Position numbers and translations under genes: made by a program | Shown: positions 1-5,791 of the stretch, in pieces | Numbering within the stretch: the first letter of the stretch is position 1 | Layout: each line of letters opens with the position of its first letter | NCBI RefSeq assembly: GCF_014306155.1 | Contig: NZ_JACRWH010000070.1 | Coordinates: 1 to 8,013 of the forward strand | Reading direction: 5' to 3' | Length of the DNA: 8,013 bases | Source of the DNA: Holdemanella hominis | GTDB taxonomy: Bacteria > Bacillota_I > Bacilli_A > Erysipelotrichales > Erysipelotrichaceae | Notes under the pieces: model-generated | Database searches by the model: none | What the model saw: the letters and a program-made list of their open reading frames with translations, nothing else | What the model was told of the DNA's origin: nothing

Positions 1-558
1 TTTGTCAAAGCACCAGTATTCTCATTTGCGAAATTACGTAGTGTAGATACAGTGTTAGGACCTGAAATGAAATCTACAGGTGAGGCTTTGGGTAGTGATG
101 TAAACTTAGAAAAAGCATTGTACAAGGCTTTAGTAGCTTCTGGAATTAATATTCCTTTACATGGAAGTGTATTACTAACAATTGATGATGATAATAAACA
201 GGATGCTTTAGAAATCGCAAAACGTTTCTATAACATTGGATATGGAATTTATGCGACGAAGGGTACAGCTAAATTCTTAGAAGATAATGGCTTATTTGTA
301 CATGTAGCGGCCAAAGTCAATGAGGATAATGGAAATGAAACGGTATTGGATATTATTCGTCATGGACATGTAAACTTTGTCATCAACACAATGTCAAATA
401 AAGATAATTCTACAAGTAAAGATGGATTCTTGATTCGTCGTGTGTCTGCAGAAAACAATATTTCTTGTATGACAAGTTTAGATACGGCACATGCCTTAAT
501 TAAAGTATTGGAATCTTTGAGTTTCTCAATGGTTTCTATGAACGAAATGGGTAAATAG
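1..558 (+). CDS. carB: Carbamoyl-phosphate synthase large subunit, C-terminal part (partial)
   Basis: The frame is open from base 1, so the gene begins before the window; the GTG at 52 is internal. The protein makes carbamoyl phosphate from bicarbonate, ammonia (from glutamine, via CarA) and ATP for pyrimidine and arginine synthesis in the cytosol. The visible part opens with the end of the second ATP-grasp half and the hallmark LGPEMKSTGEALG (about residues 19-31 of the visible part). The methylglyoxal-synthase-like allosteric domain follows: the strand GSVLLTIDDDNK, the helix that precedes GYGIYATKGTAKFL, and the segment VNFVINTMSNK. The C-terminus looks complete and ends in a TAG that is part of the terminator stem. 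Family assignment is firm; whether carA or pyr genes lie upstream cannot be seen. Confidence 0.95.
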   Translation, partial: FVKAPVFSFAKLRSVDTVLGPEMKSTGEALGSDVNLEKALYKALVASGINIPLHGSVLLTIDDDNKQDALEIAKRFYNIGYGIYATKGTAKFLEDNGLFVHVAAKVNEDNGNETVLDIIRHGHVNFVINTMSNKDNSTSKDGFLIRRVSAENNISCMTSLDTAHALIKVLESLSFSMVSMNEMGK

Positions 559-587
559 AGTGTGAGAAATCACACTCTAATTTTTTA
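556..587 (+). terminator. Intrinsic terminator of carB
   Basis: A perfect 10-bp stem (556-565 with 570-579) carries a GAAA tetraloop and is followed by A and six T bases. The carB stop codon forms the base of the stem, so transcription should end right at the gene and isolate carB from the heat-shock genes. Confidence 0.93.
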
Positions 588-594
588 TAAAAAA

Positions 595-621
595 TTAGCA
601 CTTAAGTGTTGACAGTGCTAA
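595..621 (+). promoter_or_regulatory. CIRCE operator (HrcA binding site)
   Basis: TTAGCACTT, nine bases, CAGTGCTAA. This matches the known CIRCE inverted repeat (TTAGCACTC-N9-GAGTGCTAA) except at the innermost base of each arm. It covers the -35 box at 609-614, so bound HrcA should block RNA polymerase. Heat-shock induction of the downstream hsp20 genes by HrcA release is inferred from the known role of CIRCE. Confidence 0.93.
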
Positions 622-636
622 AAAAGTGACTATAAT
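609..636 (+). promoter_or_regulatory. SigA-type promoter of the hsp20 pair
   Basis: TTGACA (609-614), a 16-bp spacer, and TATAAT (631-636): both hexamers are perfect consensus. The -35 box lies inside CIRCE. Transcription should start near 643, giving a leader of about 78 bases. Just before the ribosome site this leader has a small perfect hairpin (685-690 with 695-700, loop TCAT). The second hsp20 copy lacks this hairpin. Confidence 0.9.
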
Positions 637-720
637 GATAATTGAAGTTAGAGATAAGTCAAAATATATCCCGTAACTTGAAGATAGATTTCATAATCTA
701 GTAATCAGGAGGCGATATTT

Positions 721-1116
721 ATGAAGTACTATCCAATGTTTGATTTATTTGATGATTTCTTTACAGGAAACACAGCTAGTGATGTCATGAAGACAGATAT
801 TGTGGAAAAAGATGGAAACTATGAAATGAGCATGGAACTTCCTGGAGTTAAAAAGGAAGATATCCAGATGGAATTGAAAGATGGATATTTGAAAGTAACT
901 GCTACACATGGTTCGAACACAGAAGACAAGGATGAAAAAGGTCGTGTCGTTCGTAAAGAACGTGTTAGTGGATCTTATTCAAGAAGCTTCTATGTTGGTG
1001 AAGGTATTCATCAGGAAGATGTTAAGGCATCCTTTGACAATGGTGAATTGAAGATTGTTGTTCCTAAGGAATCACCTAAACAGATTGAAGAAAACAAATT
1101 TATCCCTATTGAATAA
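721..1116 (+). CDS. hsp20: Small heat-shock protein Hsp20, copy 1
   Basis: ATP-independent holdase chaperone of the alpha-crystallin family, cytosolic, which keeps unfolding proteins from aggregating. The 131 residues give a short N-terminal arm (YYPMFDLFDDFF), an alpha-crystallin domain at about 24-116 and a C-terminal anchor. Visible marks are the conserved ELPGVKKEDI (39-48), SYSRSFYVGEGI (85-96), the A-x-x-x-N-G-E-L-x-I signature around 103-113, and the IPI (I-x-I) oligomerisation motif at 128-130. The start has AGGAGG at 707-712 with ideal spacing. It is first in a two-gene unit under the CIRCE promoter. The next gene is a near-perfect copy that differs at one residue (Ala19 here, Val there). 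Confidence 0.96.
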   Translation: MKYYPMFDLFDDFFTGNTASDVMKTDIVEKDGNYEMSMELPGVKKEDIQMELKDGYLKVTATHGSNTEDKDEKGRVVRKERVSGSYSRSFYVGEGIHQEDVKASFDNGELKIVVPKESPKQIEENKFIPIE

Positions 1117-1136
1117 GGTATCAGGAGGCGATATTT

Positions 1137-1532
1137 ATGAAGTACTATCCAATGTTTGATTTATTTGATGATTTCTTTACAGGAAACACAGTTAGTGATG
1201 TCATGAAGACAGATATTGTGGAAAAAGATGGAAACTATGAAATGAGCATGGAACTTCCTGGAGTTAAAAAGGAAGATATCCAGATGGAATTGAAAGATGG
1301 ATATTTGAAAGTAACTGCTACACATGGTTCGAACACAGAAGACAAGGATGAAAAAGGTCGTGTCGTTCGTAAAGAACGTGTTAGTGGATCTTATTCAAGA
1401 AGCTTCTATGTTGGTGAAGGTATTCATCAGGAAGATGTTAAGGCATCCTTTGACAATGGTGAATTGAAGATTGTTGTTCCTAAGGAATCACCTAAACAGA
1501 TTGAAGAAAATAAATTTATTCCAATTGAATAA
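1137..1532 (+). CDS. hsp20: Small heat-shock protein Hsp20, copy 2 (tandem duplicate)
   Basis: Same 131-residue alpha-crystallin chaperone as the upstream copy, with the same domain limits and IPI tail motif. It differs only by Val instead of Ala at residue 19. The whole gene plus its ribosome site (AGGAGG at 1123-1128) is duplicated, leaving a 20-base intergenic gap. No promoter fits in the gap, so it must be read through from copy 1 under the same CIRCE control; it then ends in its own terminator. The four nucleotide differences are not spread evenly: one at base 1192 and three silent ones in the last 22 bases. Doubling of gene dose is the simplest role; the two products are expected to mix in one oligomer. 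Confidence 0.95.
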   Translation: MKYYPMFDLFDDFFTGNTVSDVMKTDIVEKDGNYEMSMELPGVKKEDIQMELKDGYLKVTATHGSNTEDKDEKGRVVRKERVSGSYSRSFYVGEGIHQEDVKASFDNGELKIVVPKESPKQIEENKFIPIE

Positions 1533-1536
1533 CTGT

Positions 1537-1569
1537 AAGAATACGCCTAAATGGTGTATTCTTTTTTTT
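1537..1569 (+). terminator. Intrinsic terminator after the hsp20 pair
   Basis: An 11-bp stem (1537-1547 with 1553-1563, one G-U pair) with loop TAAAT, running into eight T bases (1562-1569). It ends 11 bases before the next start codon, and that gene's ribosome site (AGGAG, 1571-1575) directly abuts the T-run. Confidence 0.9.
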
Positions 1570-1580
1570 AAGGAGATATT

Positions 1581-2324
1581 ATGAAGATAGAGGTAATAAA
1601 TGAGAAGCGTTTAAATCATATTCATTATTGCAGAATACATAAAGAGAATAATCAATTGTCTGGTTCTTTTTGGGTTCCTTCCAAATCAAAATCTAAGAAT
1701 AAGAAGATGTTTAGTATCGAATTAAATGATAGTGATTTTTTGGTTTGCGATCCTGAACATATTTTTAAACAAAAGATTTCAGGGAATAAGCCTAGTGAAT
1801 GTATTCTAAATTTGATGAATATATTGATTCAAGAGGATATGGAGTTTCTTCAAAAACTTGAAATGAAACTTGAAAGAATAGAAGATCAGTTAATGTCACA
1901 TACGGGGTCTCATTATGAGTCGCAAATCTTTGAAATGAGGAAAACGATTAGTACTTTTGATTCGTATTATGATCAGATGATTGAAGTGGTACAAAATTTA
2001 CAGGAATTTTATAAGGGTTTTGAAACATTAGAGAAAAGACTAACACGTCTATCGAATGTTACGGATCGTTTGGCAGAGTATTCCATTCAGCTTCGTGAAA
2101 TGCATCAAACACAAGTGGAGATGCGTCAGAATCAAATCATGCAGTTTTTGACAATTGTGACTACCATCTTTATGCCATTAACATTAATTACTGGATGGTA
2201 TGGTATGAATTTTAAGGCTATGCCAGAATTAGATACTTCCTATGGATATTTCATTGTGATGGTAGTTTGTATATTGATTATTATTTTAGAAGTGATTTAC
2301 TTTAAAAAGAAAAAATGGTTTTAA
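1581..2324 (+). CDS. corA: CorA-type divalent cation transporter, short form
   Basis: Membrane channel of the CorA family, which takes up Mg2+ (some members carry Co2+, Ni2+ or Zn2+) as a homopentamer. The C-terminus is diagnostic: the first membrane helix at about 187-207 ends in the invariant GMN motif (208-210, within WYGMNF), then a short MPEL loop, a second helix at about 222-241 and the basic tail KKKKWF. Before it lies a long charged helical stretch (about 85-185) matching the stalk helix. The N-terminal soluble domain is short: 247 residues against roughly 310-320 for classic CorA. This looks natural, since both ends are intact and AGGAG lies six bases before the ATG. No separate promoter fits between the preceding terminator and this start. 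The metal carried cannot be told from sequence. Confidence 0.88.
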   Translation: MKIEVINEKRLNHIHYCRIHKENNQLSGSFWVPSKSKSKNKKMFSIELNDSDFLVCDPEHIFKQKISGNKPSECILNLMNILIQEDMEFLQKLEMKLERIEDQLMSHTGSHYESQIFEMRKTISTFDSYYDQMIEVVQNLQEFYKGFETLEKRLTRLSNVTDRLAEYSIQLREMHQTQVEMRQNQIMQFLTIVTTIFMPLTLITGWYGMNFKAMPELDTSYGYFIVMVVCILIIILEVIYFKKKKWF

Positions 2325-2377
2325 CTATAAAAAGCGCTTGTTTCAGTGTATGATTTTGGTAGAGAGCAGGTGTTAGT

Positions 2378-3205
2378 ATGTCTGTGAATATTCGTATTAT
2401 GCAGAAGGGTTTCTTTCGTAGAAAAAAATTTATAATCGATGATTTAGTTAAACTGTCTCACTTATCTTTTGGGGTTATGGATGAAAATTGTCAATTAATT
2501 CCGAATCAGATAGGGGATCATACAATCTTATTTGATCACAAATATCTTCAAAGAGGAATTGAAATCTATATTCAAAATCATGATATTTGTCTGAATTTAA
2601 GTCTTCCTACAAGTATGGATGAAATTCAGTTGTTTTATTATTTAGTGAAAGTATATTGTGAATATATGGATACTGATGAATTTGTGAAAGACGATTGGCT
2701 AATGAACATAAAGGATATTGATTTGCAGATGGTGTATGATAAAAGAACGAGTGCCGATGCACTTATGGACTTGAAGAGTAAACTATCGAATCATAAGTAT
2801 TTTGAAATCTTTGGCATTCTTCATCCGATTTCAATTGGGGAAAATGAATTGAATGATTTTGGCACAGATTTAGATTTGTTTGGACAATATCTACATAATC
2901 AACAAGCTTTGGATGCATATTATGCCACGCCAAGAATCTATAATGTACATGGTAGAAGAATTGGTATGTATGCACTAGGAGTTGATATACTAACGATTCT
3001 TCCGGTAGAGCCTTATGTGGTATTGAATCAAATTGAAGGGATAGAAGAATGGTATGTATTTATGAATGACAGCCTTGTGAAGTATCGTGATTTAATGAGC
3101 TTCATTAAAAAGTTTGATTATTATGATGCCAATCATAGAATGGTATGTTTATCGAAAGAAGAGATTTCAGAGGTTTTAAATACGCTTGCTATACAAAAAA
3201 TATGA
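2378..3205 (+). CDS. Uncharacterised 275-residue protein, possibly DUF4299 family
   Basis: I do not recognise a function. The N-terminus (MSVNIRIMQKGFFRRKKF) and the pattern after it remind me of the DUF4299 proteins of streptococci and other Firmicutes, but this is from memory. The protein has no signal peptide or membrane segment and looks cytosolic and acidic, with a hydrophobic mixed alpha/beta composition. Visible patches are LNLSLPTSMDEIQLFYYL near residue 75, NDFGTDLDLFGQYL near 160-172 and VDILTILPVEPYVVLNQ near 203-220. A weak ribosome site (GAGAGCAGG) precedes the ATG. It lies 53 bases after the corA-like gene with no terminator between, so both may share a transcript. Its stop codon lies inside a hairpin shared with the convergent gene. 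Confidence 0.8.
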   Translation: MSVNIRIMQKGFFRRKKFIIDDLVKLSHLSFGVMDENCQLIPNQIGDHTILFDHKYLQRGIEIYIQNHDICLNLSLPTSMDEIQLFYYLVKVYCEYMDTDEFVKDDWLMNIKDIDLQMVYDKRTSADALMDLKSKLSNHKYFEIFGILHPISIGENELNDFGTDLDLFGQYLHNQQALDAYYATPRIYNVHGRRIGMYALGVDILTILPVEPYVVLNQIEGIEEWYVFMNDSLVKYRDLMSFIKKFDYYDANHRMVCLSKEEISEVLNTLAIQKI

Positions 3206-3229
3206 GCAGCTAATCAAATAGCTGCTCAT
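3195..3229 (-). terminator. Terminator in the convergent junction, strong for the minus strand
   Basis: A perfect 11-bp stem (3202-3212 with 3219-3229) with a six-base loop. On the minus strand it is followed by A and six T bases (3201-3195), so it should end the alaX-like transcript. On the plus strand no T-run follows, so it would act weakly there. The stop codons of both convergent genes (3203-3205 plus, 3210-3212 minus) lie in the same arm. Confidence 0.85.
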
Positions 3230-4304
3230 TAACTGTATCTAGCGTTCCTTGAAAGAAATCATTTTTTCCTCCACCACGAACTGGATGTCTTTCTTTGAGT
3301 TGTAAGAATATATCTTTAGAGTTGATCATGAACCGATAATTATCTTTTTGTTTAGAAACAAGTAAAACATAGTTGTCACTAAAAGATACAAGCTTATTGT
3401 AGTAATACAATTGTGTATCTCGATCGAGTTCATCACATAGAATAATTTGATTTTCTTTATGTTCAATGATTAAGTGATCGATCATCTCTTTGTTTAATTG
3501 TTTGATTCTTTGTTTCAAAGCATAATTTTCATCTAATACGCGTTGTACATTGAATGATAAAGCTTCAATGTTTGAAGACAATTGATTGGAGATTTGAATA
3601 GACTGATCATGTTTTAAGACATAGTCTTCATAGGCAAGTTTTCCGCATAAGAAGAATAGGCGTGTGCCTTTTTTGATCTTCATCGATTTAATGATTTTAA
3701 ACAATCCCACTTCAATCGTACTTTTTACATGGGGTGCGCAACATGCGCATAAATCTACATCTTCAATTTCGACAAGGCGTGGTTTGTCTAAGTCAAGTTT
3801 TGCACGATATTCCATGTTGGAATAATCCTCTAAGTAATAGGACTTAACAGGTTTATTTGAAAAGATGACAGAATTCACTAAAGCTTCAATTCTTTTAATT
3901 TGATCATTATTTAAGTCCATCGCATAATCGGCTGTAATTTCATTGTATCCTAAATGAAATCCAACATTATCCACATGAAATTCTTTGTGTATCAATCCAG
4001 AAAGAATGTGTTCTCCTGTATGATGTTGCATATTGGTGTAGCGATGAGTCCAGTCAATAATACCTTGTACATCACCATTTAATGCAGAGTGCGTATAATG
4101 ATGGATTTCATCATTTATGATTTGTACATCCACCACATCAATACCATTTAACGTTCCTTTGTCACATGTTTGTCCACCTTCTTCAGGAAAGAAAAGGGTT
4201 TGATCCAAGATTATGTCGTATAATTCATCCTTTTTAACACATGAAGCAACATGGGAATGAAATGTTGTTTGGTAGGGTTCTTGTTCGTATAGTTTTAAAG
4301 ACAT
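3210..4304 (-). CDS. alaX: Alanyl-tRNA editing protein, AlaX long type with DHHA1-like tail
   Basis: Free-standing editing enzyme that hydrolyses mischarged Ser-tRNA(Ala) or Gly-tRNA(Ala), related to the editing and C-terminal parts of alanyl-tRNA synthetase. Numbering is from the ATG at 4304 (364 residues). An N-terminal barrel bears FFPEEGGQ (about 38-45). Zinc ligands are HTGEH (95-99, HxxxH) and CCAPH (188-192, CxxxH). A coiled region follows near 235-280, and RGGGKNDFFQGT (343-354) matches the glycine-rich loop of DHHA1 domains. The frame also opens at a GTG at 4313. I prefer the ATG because GGTGAT, complementary to the 16S tail, lies just before it and because the likely transcription start is near 4315. 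All key residues are present. Exact mischarged substrate is inferred from the family. Confidence 0.88.
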   Translation of the reverse strand: MSLKLYEQEPYQTTFHSHVASCVKKDELYDIILDQTLFFPEEGGQTCDKGTLNGIDVVDVQIINDEIHHYTHSALNGDVQGIIDWTHRYTNMQHHTGEHILSGLIHKEFHVDNVGFHLGYNEITADYAMDLNNDQIKRIEALVNSVIFSNKPVKSYYLEDYSNMEYRAKLDLDKPRLVEIEDVDLCACCAPHVKSTIEVGLFKIIKSMKIKKGTRLFFLCGKLAYEDYVLKHDQSIQISNQLSSNIEALSFNVQRVLDENYALKQRIKQLNKEMIDHLIIEHKENQIILCDELDRDTQLYYYNKLVSFSDNYVLLVSKQKDNYRFMINSKDIFLQLKERHPVRGGGKNDFFQGTLDTVNEQLFD

Positions 4305-4321
4305 ATGTATCACCGCAATTA

Positions 4322-4352
4322 ATCATAGCATAAGTGATATAAACTTTGACAA
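4322..4352 (-). promoter_or_regulatory. Candidate promoter of the alaX-like gene (extended -10)
   Basis: On the minus strand TGCTATGAT (4330-4322) gives an extended -10 box. TTGTCA (4352-4347) lies 19 bases upstream as a possible -35. The implied start near 4315 leaves a leader of about 11 bases. The -35 overlaps that of the divergent transporter promoter. Confidence 0.5.
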
Positions 4353-4374
4353 ATAATTAAAAACATATTAGACT
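4346..4374 (+). promoter_or_regulatory. Candidate promoter of the VUT/YhhQ transporter
   Basis: TTGACA (4346-4351), a 17-bp spacer, and TAGACT (4369-4374, four of six consensus bases). Transcription would begin near 4381, so the whole predicted pseudoknot at 4389-4430 would be in the leader RNA. Confidence 0.5.
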
Positions 4375-4388
4375 TATATGGTTTGAAC

Positions 4389-4430
4389 AAAGATGTTTTG
4401 CTTCCCAACCATCTTTAAAAAAACAGGAGG
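4389..4430 (+). promoter_or_regulatory. Candidate preQ1-I riboswitch covering the Shine-Dalgarno site
   Basis: The leader can form a compact H-type pseudoknot. Stem 1 is AAAGATG (4389-4395) with CATCTTT (4410-4416). Loop 1 is TTTTG. Stem 2 pairs CTTCC (4401-4405) with GGAGG (4426-4430, one G-U), which is the ribosome site. Loop 2 is CAAC, and loop 3 is the A-rich AAAAAAACA. This layout, with a U at the start of loop 1, an A-A-C just before the 3' arm of stem 1 and an A-rich tail, matches class I preQ1 aptamers that act on translation. The downstream gene belongs to a family that imports queuosine precursors. I cannot run a covariance model, so the call rests on manual folding plus gene context. 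Confidence 0.5.
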
Positions 4431-4437
4431 GTAAAAA

Positions 4438-5181
4438 ATGAATAGAATTAAAACGGAAGTTAAAGAAGTGAGTGTATTACTTAGAAGTATACCTTCACTT
4501 ACGATGACACTTTTTATTGTTTCGGTCATCACTATGAATCTTTTGGCAAACAAAAGTATTAACTTGCCATTTAGCTTTATGGCACTAGATTGTGGAATTG
4601 TGGTAAGCTGGCTTTCCTTCTTATGTATGGATGTCATCACAAAACATTTTGGTCCTAAAGCTGCAACACAAGCATCACTTGTAGCGGTGTTGGTGAATTT
4701 AGGTATGTGCCTAGTTTTCTTCTTGGCATCAAAGATTCCTGGCGTATGGGGTGAATCCTATGTAGAAGGATCAGAAGCCATTATTAATGGGGCATTAGAC
4801 GGAACAATTGGTGGTACTTGGTATGTACTATTTGGAAGTACAATTGCGTTTATTGTTTCTGCCATTGTGAATAACTATACGAATTCCATGTTAGGTAAGA
4901 TTTCTAACAACAACAGCAACTTTAAATCGTATGCATTCCGCTCTTATGTATCTACTGGTATTGGTCAGTTTTGCGACAATCTAACGTTCGCATTAATCGT
5001 GTCACACCAATTCTTTGGATGGACATTGGTACAATGTGTTGTGTGTGCCTTTACAGGTATGATTGTAGAAACACTATGTGAGGTCATCTTCTCATATCCT
5101 GGTTTCAAGATTCTACAAAACTGGAAGAAGAATAAAGTAGGTAGAGAATATTTTGAATATATGAAAGAAAGCAGTCGTTAA
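4438..5181 (+). CDS. yhhQ: VUT/YhhQ family transporter, probable queuosine precursor uptake
   Basis: Integral membrane protein of 247 residues with about six helices (near 20-37, 48-66, 78-98, 126-147, 176-194 and 198-220). Family marks include NLLANK (34-39), a DCGIVVSW stretch (51-58) leading into the conserved MDVITKHFGPKAAT (64-77), and STGIGQFCDNLTF (172-184) in the fourth-to-fifth helix region. Members of COG1738 import preQ0, preQ1 or queuine-type precursors for the wobble base of His, Asp, Asn and Tyr tRNAs. The ribosome site AGGAGGG (4425-4431) stands seven bases before the ATG and can be sequestered by the leader pseudoknot. It is transcribed alone, divergent from the alaX-like gene, and closed by a terminator. 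Substrate is inferred from family and leader. Confidence 0.87.
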   Translation: MNRIKTEVKEVSVLLRSIPSLTMTLFIVSVITMNLLANKSINLPFSFMALDCGIVVSWLSFLCMDVITKHFGPKAATQASLVAVLVNLGMCLVFFLASKIPGVWGESYVEGSEAIINGALDGTIGGTWYVLFGSTIAFIVSAIVNNYTNSMLGKISNNNSNFKSYAFRSYVSTGIGQFCDNLTFALIVSHQFFGWTLVQCVVCAFTGMIVETLCEVIFSYPGFKILQNWKKNKVGREYFEYMKESSR

Positions 5182-5197
5182 ACTGCTTTTTCTTTTA
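5166..5197 (+). terminator. Intrinsic terminator of the VUT transporter gene
   Basis: AAAGCAGT (5168-5175) pairs with ACTGCTTT (5182-5189) around a six-base loop that holds the TAA stop. A T-rich tract (TTTTTCTTTT) runs from the end of the stem to 5196. Confidence 0.85.
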
Positions 5198-5329
5198 CCA
5201 ATCAAAAAATTCTTCGTCATCATAGTTTGGATCATATTTGTTTTCATCTTCGATCATCTGATAAATCACGTAGTCCCTTAAATCTTCCAAACTCATTTCC
5301 ATGACTTTCTTTTTGATTCGTTCATAACT
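5195..5329 (-). pseudogene. Orphan 3' end of a gene cut by the IscB element
   Basis: On the minus strand an open frame runs from the element edge to a TAA at 5195-5197. It encodes about 44 residues with clear protein character: a charged helix (YERIKKKVMEMSLEDLRDYV) and an acidic end (DDEEFFDW). There is no ribosome site before either internal ATG (near 5290-5300), so it is unlikely to start on its own. The simplest reading is the C-terminus of a gene separated from its 5' part by the insertion. The 5' part may be the PemK/MazF-like fragment at 6898-7212, since strand and phase are compatible. The joined protein would be only about 150 residues, however, and would lack much of a toxin fold, so extra sequence may have been lost or the two ends may be unrelated. 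Confidence 0.5.
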
Positions 5330-5791
5330 CTAAGCAAGGACACACGTGAATTTATTCATGTGAGGAATTGCCTTTATCTCCTTTAAATATGCATTTGCAG
5401 TGTCCTGAATCCTCAATTTTTTGTAACTGATGGAACCTTTGTTCACTTTGGCTCCATTCAATGTTCTTATATCAAAAAAGCCTGTAGCTCGTCTTCCAAA
5501 GATGAAATAGCTTTTGCCTTGATATAAGACTTTATCAAACAGGCGGAATCCTTTTACAAGATAAGGTGCCTGGTTGCGTTTACGAATACCACCTTTACTG
5601 AAGTTAGATTTATGAATTTGCCGATTGTGATGTCGAACCGTCTTCGTCAGATAATAAATATCCAAAGTCTTGGCATACGGATACTTGCTGATACAGACAG
5701 CATCATGGATATGACTTTTCTCTAAGCCAGCTCTTTCTCTCCAGTACTTTGTAATATATCCATATGTCCCTTCAACAGGAACATCGATTTC
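5330..5791 (-). pseudogene. iscB: IscB, C-terminal part in a shifted frame (RuvC-III and DNA-recognition domain)
   Basis: Continues the iscB frame broken at the A8 run (5792-5799). The 153 residues start with EIDVPVEGTYGYITKYWRER. They then give KSHIHDAVCI, the RuvC-III motif whose His-x-x-Asp helps bind the catalytic metal. The C-terminal domain that in IscB reads the target-adjacent motif follows: a His/Arg-rich stretch (TVRHHNRQIHK), a GGIRKRNQAPY loop, VKGFRLFDKV, and FIFGRRATGFFDIR. The TAG stop lies at the right edge of the element. Any internal start (for example TTG at 5665) would miss RuvC-III, so this part has no sensible start of its own. It could only be used if the two frames are joined by one-base loss at the A-run. 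Confidence 0.85.
5343..5362 (-). repeat. Right-end subterminal hairpin of the IscB element
   Basis: An imperfect palindrome of eight pairs (one G-T) with a four-base loop, lying inside the last codons of iscB and 11-13 bases from the presumed end. This matches the position of the single-strand recognition hairpins that Y1 transposases bind at right ends. Confidence 0.55.

Larger units (their letters stand above)
704..1532 (+). repeat. Tandem direct repeat carrying hsp20 (2 x 413 bp)
   Basis: Unit 1 (704-1116) and unit 2 (1120-1532) align without gaps at an offset of 416 bases and differ at four bases: 776/1192, 1095/1511, 1104/1520 and 1107/1523. Identity starts at ATCAGGAGG, just before the ribosome site, and stops at the TAA. 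The promoter and leader are therefore not duplicated. Such a repeat is prone to unequal exchange, to loss or gain of a copy, and to collapse in short-read assemblies. Confidence 0.96.

Noticed and set aside
704..1532. Assembly artefact as the source of the hsp20 duplicate
   Set aside because: The copies differ at four bases and have different flanks, so two real copies are more likely, though long reads would settle it.
2330..2343. cre-like core AAAGCGCTTG before the 275-residue gene
   Set aside because: Outer positions do not fit the cre consensus on either side; treated as chance.
2763..2975. Minus-strand open frame of 70 residues
   Set aside because: Antisense to the 275-residue gene, with no ribosome site and low-complexity His/Tyr/Ser composition; a shadow frame.
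4389..4416. Hairpin before the VUT gene as a transcription terminator
   Set aside because: It is followed by A bases instead of T bases and is AT-rich; the pseudoknot reading fits better.
4374..4640. Minus-strand open frame of 88 residues across the VUT gene start
   Set aside because: Antisense to a well-supported transporter gene and its leader; no ribosome site or family resemblance.
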